DNA from: Cellvibrio japonicus Ueda107
Lineage (GTDB): Bacteria > Pseudomonadota > Gammaproteobacteria > Pseudomonadales > Cellvibrionaceae
Assembly: GCF_000019225.1 (NCBI RefSeq)
Contig: NC_010995.1
Location: 4,512,574 to 4,576,573 of the forward strand
Length of the DNA: 64,000 nucleotides
Direction of reading: 5' to 3'
The notes beneath the pieces were generated by a model. That model ran no database searches, was not told the DNA's origin, and saw only the letters and a program-made list of their open reading frames with translations. The position numbers and the translations under genes are program-made. Shown here one piece after another: positions 51,989-60,885 of this stretch. Each line of letters starts with the position of its first letter. Position 1 is the first letter of the stretch.

Positions 51989-52459
51989 TTACAGCTCGGC
52001 AGCGAGTTTGTTAACCAACTCGTTGTGAGCATTTTGATCGATAGAAGATTCCAGAATTTTTTCCGCACCGGCCAGGGCCAAAACCACCACCTTGCTGCGC
52101 AACTCTTCTTTTGCACGGCTGGTAGCCAGTTCGATTTCTGCCTGGGCTGAGGCCTTGACGCGCTCGGCTTCCTGTTGCGCCTTGAGTTTTGCTTCTTCAA
52201 CAATCTCAATCGCGCGCTTGTTGGCCTGGTCGATAATGGCAGCAGCTTCCTTCTTGGCAGAAGTCAGCTGTTCAACCACTTTCTTTTGCGCCAGTTCCAG
52301 ATCTTTTTCGGCTCTATCCGCAGCTTGCAGACCATCGGCGATACGCTTGCTGCGCTCTGCCATTGCCGCAACAATGGGTGGCCACACGTAGCGATACGTC
52401 AGGTAGATGAAGATGGCGAAGGCCACCATCTGACCTATGAAAGTTGCGTTAAAGTTCAC
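51989..52459 (-). CDS. atpF: ATP synthase subunit b
   Basis: A 156-residue peripheral stalk subunit. One N-terminal transmembrane helix (residues about 5-25) is followed by a long, highly charged coiled coil rich in Ala, Glu, Lys and Gln, as in all F-type b subunits. The start is GTG at 52459. Forms a dimer that holds F1 still against the a subunit. Confidence 0.96.
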   Translation of the reverse strand: MNFNATFIGQMVAFAIFIYLTYRYVWPPIVAAMAERSKRIADGLQAADRAEKDLELAQKKVVEQLTSAKKEAAAIIDQANKRAIEIVEEAKLKAQQEAERVKASAQAEIELATSRAKEELRSKVVVLALAGAEKILESSIDQNAHNELVNKLAAEL

Positions 52460-52513
52460 AGTTGAATGCCTTTGTTAAAGGATGAGTGTCGTGGGCGTAA
52501 GTTCCCGCAGGAA

Positions 52514-52753
52514 TTAGGCACCCAGTGCGAACAGAATGTACATACCGATACCAACACCGATCATTGGAATCGCGTCCACCAGACCCATAACAACAAAGAA
52601 TTGCGTACGCAGCATCGGCAGCAATTCAGGCTGACGTGCGGCACCTTCCAAAAATTTACCACCCAGCAGGGCCACGCCGATTGCAGCGCCGATTGCGCCC
52701 AAACCGATCACCAGTGCACCTGCCAAAATAATCAAAGCTGCTGCTTCAGTCAC
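52514..52753 (-). CDS. atpE: ATP synthase subunit c
   Basis: A 79-residue proteolipid with two transmembrane helices joined by a polar loop (ARQPELLP, containing the conserved R-Q-P). The proton-carrying acidic residue in the second helix is Asp (GLVDAIPMI). The glycine-rich first helix packs the c-ring. The start is GTG at 52753. Asp rather than Glu is the usual choice of proton-driven gammaproteobacterial enzymes. Confidence 0.97.
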
Positions 52754-52797
52754 AGTGTTTCTCCTCGTTAAGGTTAAATAAAAAAGTGGGTTAAAAC

Positions 52798-53703
52798 TTA
52801 ATGTTGCTCATTGGTCTGGAAAGCCATGCTCATGTACACGATGGTCAGCACCATGAAAATAAAGGCTTGCAGCGCGATGATCAAAATGTGGAACAGGGCC
52901 CAGATGAGTTGCAGGGAAATACCGAACAACCCCAGTACCAGATTGACGCTGTACATAATTGCAATCAGGATAAAAATCACTTCGCCAGCATAGAGGTTGC
53001 CGAATAACCGCAGGCCGAGGGATACGGGTTTGGCAAGCAGGCTGACCAACTCAAGTAACAAGTTGATAGGAATGCAAAGGATTTGTATGAATATATTTTT
53101 GCTGCTGAAGGGGTGCAGGGTCAGTTCACCCAGGAAACCACCTATGCCTTTCTCACGGATACTGAAAAATATAATCAGCAGGAACACGGCAAAAGCCATA
53201 CCCAGGGTAACGTTGGGATCAGTGGAAGGTACAACCTTGAAGAAAACATTATGCGGATCCGCACCAAAGGCATTTACAGCAATCACCTCAGCGGTTTTAG
53301 GCAACAGGTCGATAGCTACCAGATCCATGGCGTTCATAAAGAACACCCACACCAGAATGGTAAGGGCCATAGGCGCCACCATGGCATTCCTGTAGGGGAA
53401 CATGCCTTTCACATTGTTATCGACAAATTCGATAACGGCTTCAATCCCGTTCTGGAAACCTGTAGGCACACCGCTACTGGCTTTTTTGGCAACACCGCGA
53501 AAGAGCAGGAAAAATACCAATCCCAAAAATACGGACCAGCCCATGGAGTCAACATTGATCGACCAGAACCCCATTTGCGCCGCTTCTTCAGCGCTTTTGG
53601 CAAAACCCCAACTACCATCAGGCAATTGACCATAGGTGAGATTGGTGAGGTGGTGTTTGATATAGCCTGCAGAGGTGAGAGCTTCGTGTTCAGCGGATGC
53701 CAT
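52798..53703 (-). CDS. atpB: ATP synthase subunit a
   Basis: A 301-residue membrane subunit forming the proton half-channels. About six transmembrane segments are visible. The essential arginine lies in [17 protein letters not shown], the most conserved family motif. Somewhat longer than the E. coli protein at the N-terminus, as is common in related gammaproteobacteria. ATG at 53703. Confidence 0.97.
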
Positions 53704-53742
53704 GGTTACTATCCAAAATTGCCCAAATAGAATTCTGTTTTA

Positions 53743-54174
53743 TCAACGGCGATTTCCGTTCCCGGACGGAATACCCGTGGCTGCATTAACGGGACCGCCT
53801 TTGTAGGCAATCAACCAGGCAACCAGCTGCGTCATAACATAGGCGAGCAGCATAAGCGCGGCGTAGGTTGGCTCCCTGAGCCAGTCAATCCGGGAGAAGG
53901 CCAGTGCCAGCAGTATCAGGCTGACCAACCATTTACTTGCCTGTCCCAGATAAAACGCCAGCAACATTTTGTGCGGCGGCTGCCCTAACGCCGGGCGAAA
54001 AACCACGAGTGCCAGCCAGGTATTGGCTGCAACTCCAATCAATCCACCGATAAGTAATGAAATGGCGACTTGATGTTGAAAAAGGGCGCCGGCTGCAGCG
54101 ATGAGCAAGGTGATAAGCAACTGCAAAGCCGGGGCGCGGAGAGCATAAGCGCGGCCATCGAGATAACGTGACAC
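53743..54174 (-). CDS. atpI: ATP synthase accessory protein AtpI
   Basis: A 143-residue membrane protein with four hydrophobic segments, at the first position of the atp operon, 39 bp before atpB. AtpI proteins assist c-ring assembly or magnesium uptake; sequence is poorly conserved so the call leans on position and topology. The start is GTG at 54174. The C-terminal tail is rich in Gly, Asn and Arg. Confidence 0.85.
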   Translation of the reverse strand: MSRYLDGRAYALRAPALQLLITLLIAAAGALFQHQVAISLLIGGLIGVAANTWLALVVFRPALGQPPHKMLLAFYLGQASKWLVSLILLALAFSRIDWLREPTYAALMLLAYVMTQLVAWLIAYKGGPVNAATGIPSGNGNRR

Positions 54175-54474
54175 GGTTGCTGGCTCCCCCTATTTTTGGC
54201 GGCGGCATTCTGTCATAAACCATCGCTTATTACCATTGGTAACAAGGTGATAACCGGACGCTCAAATGCGGCGCATTATAGAGACTAACCCCCCGAGCAG
54301 CAACCTTCGGACTAGCACCAAATGCAAAAACTGACTAGTAAATTCCCTGTAAATTTACGCACAAAAAATTTCCGGGAGAAATCTTTGACGCCGGAAGCGG
54401 CGGCCCCGCAGGGGTGGCGGCCATGAACGGCGGCCACAAAAAATCTGATTTAAACGGAGTTATTCTGTAATTGA
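54175..54474. other. Intergenic region with atp promoter and parB terminator candidates
   Basis: In these 300 bp the minus strand has a weak hairpin followed by a T-run (AAGATTTC/GAAATTTT, about 54363-54385), which could end the parAB transcript. A GC-rich inverted-repeat patch lies at about 54395-54440. The atp promoter must be here, but I cannot single out -35/-10 boxes with confidence. No gene and no parS-like palindrome were seen. Confidence 0.45.
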
Positions 54475-55386
54475 TTATTTTATGTGCGCCAGTATGCCGT
54501 CGAGCTCATCCAGCGAGTTGTAAGTAATTACCAACTTACCCTTTCCTTTTGCACCATGTTGGATCTCGACACCGGCTCCCAACGTCTCTGACAGGCTGTC
54601 CTGCAGGCGGCGGATATCCGCCGAAACATTTTGCTCAGGCTTGAATTTGTCCTGGTTTTTACCTTCCTGTACCTGGCGTACCAGCGCTTCGGTTTGACGG
54701 ACAGATAAGCCCTTGGCCACTATCTGGCGGGCGATCTCACGCTGTTGCGCCGGTTCGAGGGTGAGCAGGGCGCGCGCATGGCCCATTTCCAGGTCGCCGT
54801 GTTCCAGCAGGGTTTTCACATCCTCGGTCAGGGCTATCAGGCGTAGCAAATTGGTAACCGTCACGCGCGATTTGCCTACAGCCTGGGCCACTTCAGCGTG
54901 GGTGAGTTCGAACTCATCCTGCAGGCGCTTGAGGGCCATGGCTTCTTCGATAGGGTTGAGGTTTTCGCGCTGGATGTTTTCGATCAGCGCCATGGCGATG
55001 GCAGCTTCATCCGGCACGTCGCGAATCACTGCCGGAATCTTGTCCAGGCCAGCCAATTGGGTGGCGCGCCAGCGGCGCTCACCGGCGATGATCTCGTAAC
55101 GGCCTTCGCCGATACTGCGCACCACGATTGGCTGCATTACGCCCTGGACTTTGATGGACTCGGCCAATTCTTCCAAGGCTTCGGGGTGCATATCGCGGCG
55201 CGGCTGGTATTTGCCGCGCTGGATCAGTTCCACCGGTAAATGGGCCAACTTGCCGTCTTTGTACTCCAGTTTGCTATCGGCGGCAGCCGGGTCCAGGGGC
55301 ATTTCCGGGGCAGGTGCGGTTACCCCCAGGCCTGCGCCCAAAAGTGCATCCAGGCCTTTTCCCAACCCCTTGCGTTTGCTTGACAT
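54475..55386 (-). CDS. parB: Chromosome-partitioning protein ParB
   Basis: A 303-residue ParB/Spo0J-type CTP-dependent DNA clamp. The N-terminal KRKGLGKGLDALLG binds ParA. The ParB/sulfiredoxin domain contains GERRWRA (box II) and PYQPRR-like QPRRDMHPE. The HTH (LTHAEVAQAVGKSRVTVTNLLRL) recognises parS, and a C-terminal dimer domain ends the protein. Lies 21 bp behind parA. Typical near-origin location. Confidence 0.97.
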   Translation of the reverse strand: MSSKRKGLGKGLDALLGAGLGVTAPAPEMPLDPAAADSKLEYKDGKLAHLPVELIQRGKYQPRRDMHPEALEELAESIKVQGVMQPIVVRSIGEGRYEIIAGERRWRATQLAGLDKIPAVIRDVPDEAAIAMALIENIQRENLNPIEEAMALKRLQDEFELTHAEVAQAVGKSRVTVTNLLRLIALTEDVKTLLEHGDLEMGHARALLTLEPAQQREIARQIVAKGLSVRQTEALVRQVQEGKNQDKFKPEQNVSADIRRLQDSLSETLGAGVEIQHGAKGKGKLVITYNSLDELDGILAHIK

Positions 55387-55407
55387 AGTGAAACCTTATT
55401 TCCGTGT

Positions 55408-56211
55408 TTAGTGAGTCGCGGCCGCTTCAACAGCGGCTTTGCTGCTGTGCTCGTTGCGGCGCAGTATCTCGCCCGCCAGCGCCAGGTAGGCAATCGCCCC
55501 CTTGGATTGGCGATCAAACGCCAGCACCGGCATGCCGAAACTGGGCGCTTCGGCCAGGCGCACATTGCGCGGGATACAGGTGCGGTAAAGGCGATCGCCA
55601 AAGTGCTGTTGCAACTGCGCAGAGACATCGTTGGTGAGGCTGTTGCGCGGATCGTACATGGTGCGCAGCAAACCTTCGATTTTGAGGTTGGGATTCAGTA
55701 CCCGCTGGATTTGCTGGATGGTGTTGACCAGCGCCGATAATCCCTCCAGGGCATAGTACTCACATTGCATGGCGATAATCACACCGTCACAAGCTGCGAG
55801 CGCATTCAGCGTGAGCATATTGAGCGAAGGCGGGCAGTCGATCAGGATGTAGTCGAATTGGTCGCGCACCTGGTTGATGGCGTTTTGCAGGCGGCGCTCC
55901 TTGTTCTCCAGCGCCAGCATTTCCACCTCGGCGGCCGTCAGGTCGCCATTGGCGGGCAATACCTGGTATTTACCGCTGTCGGAAAACACCAGGCAATCGC
56001 CGATGGCTTCGCGCTCGGTAAGTACATCGTAAATACTTTTTTCCAATTCATTTTTGCCGATACCCGAACCCATGGTGGCATTGCCCTGAGGGTCGAGGTC
56101 CACCAGCAGTACCCGTTTTTTGGTGGCGACCAGGGAAGCTGCAAGATTGACGCAGGTGGTGGTTTTGCCAACACCGCCTTTTTGATTGGCAATGGCATAG
56201 ATCTTGGTCAA
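55408..56211 (-). CDS. parA: Chromosome-partitioning ATPase ParA
   Basis: A 267-residue deviant-Walker ATPase. KGGVGKTTT is at residues 11-19, LLVDLDPQGNAT is the A' region and YILIDCPPSL the Walker B. It moves ParB-bound origins along the nucleoid. The frame begins with TTG at 56211, with AGAGGA about nine bases upstream; no in-frame ATG precedes the Walker motif, so the TTG appears to be real. Lies 45 bp behind rsmG. Confidence 0.97.
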   Translation of the reverse strand: MTKIYAIANQKGGVGKTTTCVNLAASLVATKKRVLLVDLDPQGNATMGSGIGKNELEKSIYDVLTEREAIGDCLVFSDSGKYQVLPANGDLTAAEVEMLALENKERRLQNAINQVRDQFDYILIDCPPSLNMLTLNALAACDGVIIAMQCEYYALEGLSALVNTIQQIQRVLNPNLKIEGLLRTMYDPRNSLTNDVSAQLQQHFGDRLYRTCIPRNVRLAEAPSFGMPVLAFDRQSKGAIAYLALAGEILRRNEHSSKAAVEAAATH

Positions 56212-56256
56212 AGCAACATCCTCTTGGCACCCCGACAGGGATAGTAATTGTTGTAA

Positions 56257-56916
56257 TTAAGGTTCTTGTGGTTGAAGTATCAGCAAATGGCGCTCGCCAT
56301 CCGTTTCGGCGACCTGCAGTTTAACGGTTTCCACCAGGCGAATCTTGCCGGCGATAGGTACTAATTCGTCTTCCGGAAACAAGCCTTTCATGGCCAGGTA
56401 AATTCCACCGGGCGCCAGCAAGCCAGCGCAACCTTCGGTCATATCCTGCAGGCTGGCAAAGGCGCGGCTGATGACGCCCTGGAACAGCCCGGCAGGGGCA
56501 AATTCTTCCACCCGGCGATTTTCCACCGTCACATTGTCCAGGCCCAACAGGGTTTTGACATGGAACAGGAAGCGGGTTTTTTTACCATTGCTGTCGAGCA
56601 GGGTAAATGTTTTTTCCGGGAACATGATCGCCAGGGGGATACCGGGCAGGCCGCCGCCGGTACCCACATCGATCATGCGCGCCAGCGGATACGGGCTGCG
56701 GGCGATCCAGGGCACCACACTCAGGCTATCCAGCAGGTGGCGCGCCACCATTTGTGTTACATCGCGCACCGCGGACAGATTATAGGCCTTGTTCCACTTT
56801 TCAAACTCGCGAATATAGGCCAGCAGCTGCTCCGTTTGTCGCTCGCCCGGGGCAACCCCCATTTGCGCGGCGCCGTTGAGCAGCTGCTTGCGCAGGACAG
56901 AATTTACATCACTCAC
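56257..56916 (-). CDS. rsmG: 16S rRNA (guanine527-N7)-methyltransferase RsmG
   Basis: A 219-residue SAM-dependent methyltransferase (GidB). The SAM-binding motif is IDVGTGGGLPGIPLA near residue 90, with ISRAFAS in the C-terminal half, typical of the family. It starts with GTG at 56916, 11 bp behind mnmG. The mnmG-rsmG-parA-parB order is the standard origin-proximal arrangement. Confidence 0.96.
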   Translation of the reverse strand: MSDVNSVLRKQLLNGAAQMGVAPGERQTEQLLAYIREFEKWNKAYNLSAVRDVTQMVARHLLDSLSVVPWIARSPYPLARMIDVGTGGGLPGIPLAIMFPEKTFTLLDSNGKKTRFLFHVKTLLGLDNVTVENRRVEEFAPAGLFQGVISRAFASLQDMTEGCAGLLAPGGIYLAMKGLFPEDELVPIAGKIRLVETVKLQVAETDGERHLLILQPQEP

Positions 56917-56927
56917 GGATTTCTCGC

Positions 56928-58844
56928 TTAACCGGCTTGTTGCTCAGGCACAGGGTGATCGTCTTTCAGGCGCTTGAGCAGCCCGCGTTTTTTCAGGTAC
57001 ACCAGCACCAGTGAAATAGCCGCCGGGGTGATACCGGAAATACGTGCCGCGCGCGCCAGGGTTTGCGGGCGGGCGGCGCTGAGTTTTTGTTTTACTTCGT
57101 TGGACAAGCCTTCCACCTGGGCATAATCCAGGTCTTCCGGAATCAGGGTGTTTTCATAGGCGCGCAGACGGTTGATATCGTCCTGTTGGCGGTCGATATA
57201 ACCGGCGTACTTGGCTTCGATCTCTACCTGTTCCGCTGCAGCTTCACCCGCCAAAGGTTCGCCTTTCAAGCTAGCCACATCGGCATAGTTGAGTTCGGGG
57301 CGCTTGAGCAGGTCCATTAAGCTGTACTCGCGCGCCAGGCGGACGTTGATTTTGGCTTCGATTTGCTCTGCCTCGGCAGAACCCGCCTGTATCCAGGTGG
57401 ACTTCAGGCGCTGTTGCTCCAGGGCAATTTGCTCGCGTTTTTCGCAGAAGAGTTGCCACTGCTCATCGCCAATTAACCCCAGCTCGCGGCCTTTTTCGGT
57501 CAGGCGCAGATCGGCGTTGTCCTCACGCAGCAACAGGCGGTATTCGGCGCGGCTGGTAAACATGCGATAGGGTTCTTTGGTGCCCAGGGTAATCAGGTCA
57601 TCCACCAATACCCCCATATAGGCCTGGTCGCGCGTGGGGCACCAAGCCGCTTTGCCCTGCGCGCGCAGCGCGGCGTTGATACCGGCGAGCAAGCCCTGGG
57701 CGCCGGCTTCTTCGTAACCGGTCGTGCCGTTAATCTGGCCGGCGAAGAACAGGCCGCCAATCACACGGGTTTCCAGGCTGTGCTGCAAATCCTGCGGATT
57801 GAAAAAGTCGTACTCAATGGCATAGCCGGGACGCAGGATATGGGCGTTTTCGAAACCCCGCATGGAACGCACGATTTGCAGTTGCACATCGAACGGCAGG
57901 CTGGTGGAAATCCCGTTGGGGTAGAGCTCATGGGTGGTTAATCCCTCAGGCTCGATAAACACCTGGTGTGAGTCTTTATCGGCAAAGCGATGGATTTTAT
58001 CCTCAATGGACGGGCAATAGCGCGGACCAATACCTTCGATCACCCCGGAATACATGGGCGAGCGATCCAGGTTATTGCGAATCACCTCATGGGTTCTTTC
58101 GTTGGTATGGGTGATGTAGCAGCAAATTTGCGGCGGCTGCATGGCGCGGTTGCCGCGCACCGACATTACCGGGCGCGGCTCGTCGCCCCATTGTTTTTCC
58201 AATAGGTCAAAGTTGACCGTGCGCGCATCAATACGCGGCGGCGTACCGGTTTTCAGGCGATCCACACGCAGTGGCAATTCGCGCAGGCGCCTGGACAGGG
58301 CGATAGATGGCGGGTCGCCCGCGCGGCCGCCGGAATAATTTTCCAGGCCTATGTGGATAAGCCCACCGAGGAAGGTACCGGCAGTGAGTACCACCTGGTC
58401 GGCCATAAATTTCAGCCCCATTTGCGTCACCACACCGCGCACCTGATCCTGCTCCACAATCAGGTCATCGACCGCCTGCTGGAAAATCCACAGGTTGGGC
58501 TGGTTTTCCAGGGTGTGGCGAATCGCGGCTTTATACAGGATCCGATCCGCCTGGGCGCGGGTAGCGCGCACCGCCGGACCCTTGCGTGCATTAAGTACAC
58601 GAAATTGAATACCGCCCTTATCGGTAGCGAGCGCCATAGCACCACCCAGGGCATCAATTTCCTTCACCAGATGACTTTTACCGATACCGCCAATAGCCGG
58701 GTTACAACTCATCTGGCCCAGGGTTTCTATGTTGTGCGACAGCAGCAGGGTTTTGCAGCCCATGCGCGCCGCGGCCAGGCAGGCTTCGGTACCGGCATGG
58801 CCGCCGCCAATCACAATCACGTCGAAACGATCGGGGTAAATCAT
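56928..58844 (-). CDS. mnmG: tRNA uridine 5-carboxymethylaminomethyl modification enzyme MnmG (GidA)
   Basis: A 638-residue FAD-dependent enzyme that with MnmE modifies the wobble uridine of several tRNAs. The FAD fingerprint is VIGGGHAGTEACLAAAR near residue 11; the GidA signatures GPRYCPSIEDK and GQINGTTGYEEA are present, and the C-terminal helical domain ends in a Gln-rich tail. ATG at 58844. Its partner mnmE lies 673 bp upstream across a region with DnaA boxes. Confidence 0.98.
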   Translation of the reverse strand: MIYPDRFDVIVIGGGHAGTEACLAAARMGCKTLLLSHNIETLGQMSCNPAIGGIGKSHLVKEIDALGGAMALATDKGGIQFRVLNARKGPAVRATRAQADRILYKAAIRHTLENQPNLWIFQQAVDDLIVEQDQVRGVVTQMGLKFMADQVVLTAGTFLGGLIHIGLENYSGGRAGDPPSIALSRRLRELPLRVDRLKTGTPPRIDARTVNFDLLEKQWGDEPRPVMSVRGNRAMQPPQICCYITHTNERTHEVIRNNLDRSPMYSGVIEGIGPRYCPSIEDKIHRFADKDSHQVFIEPEGLTTHELYPNGISTSLPFDVQLQIVRSMRGFENAHILRPGYAIEYDFFNPQDLQHSLETRVIGGLFFAGQINGTTGYEEAGAQGLLAGINAALRAQGKAAWCPTRDQAYMGVLVDDLITLGTKEPYRMFTSRAEYRLLLREDNADLRLTEKGRELGLIGDEQWQLFCEKREQIALEQQRLKSTWIQAGSAEAEQIEAKINVRLAREYSLMDLLKRPELNYADVASLKGEPLAGEAAAEQVEIEAKYAGYIDRQQDDINRLRAYENTLIPEDLDYAQVEGLSNEVKQKLSAARPQTLARAARISGITPAAISLVLVYLKKRGLLKRLKDDHPVPEQQAG

Positions 58845-59517
58845 TGCTTACTACCTTGCAGACCGGCTGCGGAAAAACCCTGGAGAGGTGAGGGGAAACA
58901 AAAGGGGCGACATTATAGAGCGAGTCTTTGTTTTGCACAAAACTTGTACAGGGAATAATCAGTTTCCGGTTTATTCACAAAAATGGTTCGCGTTACAACA
59001 AAGGAGAAATTTTTTAGAAATGAAATATAGAAATGTTGATTAGGAAAAGATTGATACTGTTATTTTATATAGTGCACTCCCAATTTGTGGATAAGTTAGT
59101 TTTATATAATATTTTCAATAAGTTAAATCATGGAAAACCCGTGTGAAAAGCTACTGGAAAACCGGGGTTAACCTGGGATTTAGCTGTAGATCAAAGCCCG
59201 GGTTATACAGAAATTCCAAAAACGGCGACTTATCCCCAAAAGCATCGCCAGTTTATGGCAAGCCAATACACAGATATACCCACACCTGAACAGGTTTACC
59301 CCTGAAAAAGTATTGTTAAACAGGGAGTTATCGCTGATTTTTGATATTTTCTGTGGATAACCTGTGTAACTGTGTGGAAAAAATTGGCGATAAGTCGGTA
59401 TAAAGGTTTTTGTTAGAGGAATCTTTGCTGGAAAATACACCAATCCCGATATGGTTTACCGGGAAAGAGTCTGAGAAGGATTTAAGAAAACTTGATGGGG
59501 AAAATACCAGGAAGGGG
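58845..59517. other. mnmG-mnmE intergenic region with DnaA-box-like sites
   Basis: A 673-bp non-coding, AT-rich region. It has two perfect TGTGGATAA boxes (59086-59094 and 59352-59360), one TTATCCCCA (59230-59238) and looser matches such as TTATACAGA. It must hold the mnmG promoter. In E. coli oriC lies upstream of gidA/mnmG, so this may be an ancestral or auxiliary origin-like region; the stronger candidate origin is at the right edge of the window. I see no ORF worth calling. Confidence 0.6.
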
Positions 59518-60885
59518 TTATTTGCCGATACAAAAACTGCTGAAGATACGCCCAAGCAAATCATCCGGGGTAAATTCACCGGTAATCTCACCCAGCGCAT
59601 GCTGAGCCTGGCGCAGGTCTTCTGCCAGTAATTCACCGGCTGCAAAGCCTTGCAGTTGCGCCTGGCCGGCGTTGAGGAAGTGTTGGGCGCGTTCCAGCGC
59701 ATCCAGGTGGCGGCGGCGTGCAGTAAAGCCGCCTTCTCCCGAGGCGTTGAAACCCACAATTGCCTTGAGGTGGTCTTTCAGGGCATCCATACCGCTGCCG
59801 GTAGCGGCGCTGATACCCAGATAATCCTGCCCTCGGGTATTTTCAAACAGGCCGGCCTGTTCACCGCTCAGGTCAATCTTATTGCGTACCAGGGTAATTT
59901 TGTGCGGATCGTCAAGCTTATCCACAAATTCCGGCCAGATAAGCCGTGGATCTGTCTCGGCAGTGTGGCGGCTGTCCACCAGCAGCAGGACGCGATCGGC
60001 CTGCTGGATTTCACTCCAGGCGCGCTGGATGCCGATTTGCTCCACTTCATCCGGGCTGTCGCGCAGGCCGGCGGTATCGATGATGTGCAACGGCATACCC
60101 TCGATGTGGATATGTTCGCGCAGCACATCGCGGGTGGTGCCTTCAATTGGTGTGACTATGGCGGATTCGCGCCCGCTCAGGGCATTGAGCAAACTGGATT
60201 TACCGGCATTGGGCCGGCCGGCAATAACGACGCGCATACCATCGCGCACCAGGGCGCCCTGGCGTGCCTCTTTAAAGACGCTGTCCAGTCGATGGCAGAT
60301 ATCGTCGAGGTCCCGGGCAACCTTGCCGTCACTGAGAAAATCAATTTCTTCTTCCGGGAAGTCGATGCTGGCTTCGACATAGATGCGCAGATGAATCAGG
60401 CTCTCGACCAGATCCTGGATGCGTTTGGAAAAAGCCCCTTGCAGTGAGTGCAAGGCGTTGCGCGCCGCCTGTTCAGTGGTGGCATCAATCAGGTCGGCAA
60501 TGGCCTCGGCCTGGGCCAGGTCGAGTTTATCGTTAAGGAAGGCGCGCTCGGAAAATTCCCCCGGTCGGGCCAGGCGTACACCCAGTTGCAGGATTTCGCG
60601 CAGCAGCAGGTCGAGGATTACCGGGCCGCCGTGGCCCTGTAATTCCAGGACATCTTCACCGGTAAAGGAATGGGGGTTGGGAAAGAACAGGGCTATGCCC
60701 TGGTCGAGGGTGTCGCCGCTGTGGCTGCGAAAATCGCAAAAGTGGGCATGGCGCGGCTGCAGGGGGATACCCAGCAGGCGTTCGGCGATGAACCTGGCTT
60801 TGGGACCGGAGATACGGACAATACCGACACCACCGCGGCCGGTGGCAGTGGCGATGGCGGCGATGGTGTCGGTATTGGGGTTCAT
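59518..60885 (-). CDS. mnmE: tRNA modification GTPase MnmE
   Basis: A 455-residue GTPase, partner of MnmG. The N-terminal folate-binding domain begins DTIAAIATATGRGGVGIVRISG (interrupted motif), the G domain has GRPNAGKSSLLNAL near residue 222, DTAGLRDS and NKIDL, and the protein ends in the essential C-terminal CIGK. The ATG at 60885 overlaps the yidC stop by one base (TGATG). Confidence 0.98.
   Translation of the reverse strand: MNPNTDTIAAIATATGRGGVGIVRISGPKARFIAERLLGIPLQPRHAHFCDFRSHSGDTLDQGIALFFPNPHSFTGEDVLELQGHGGPVILDLLLREILQLGVRLARPGEFSERAFLNDKLDLAQAEAIADLIDATTEQAARNALHSLQGAFSKRIQDLVESLIHLRIYVEASIDFPEEEIDFLSDGKVARDLDDICHRLDSVFKEARQGALVRDGMRVVIAGRPNAGKSSLLNALSGRESAIVTPIEGTTRDVLREHIHIEGMPLHIIDTAGLRDSPDEVEQIGIQRAWSEIQQADRVLLLVDSRHTAETDPRLIWPEFVDKLDDPHKITLVRNKIDLSGEQAGLFENTRGQDYLGISAATGSGMDALKDHLKAIVGFNASGEGGFTARRRHLDALERAQHFLNAGQAQLQGFAAGELLAEDLRQAQHALGEITGEFTPDDLLGRIFSSFCIGK

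Noticed and set aside
54175..56260. parS site near parAB
   Set aside because: I looked for a TGTTTCACGTGAAACA-like palindrome in and around the par genes and saw none; it may lie outside the window.
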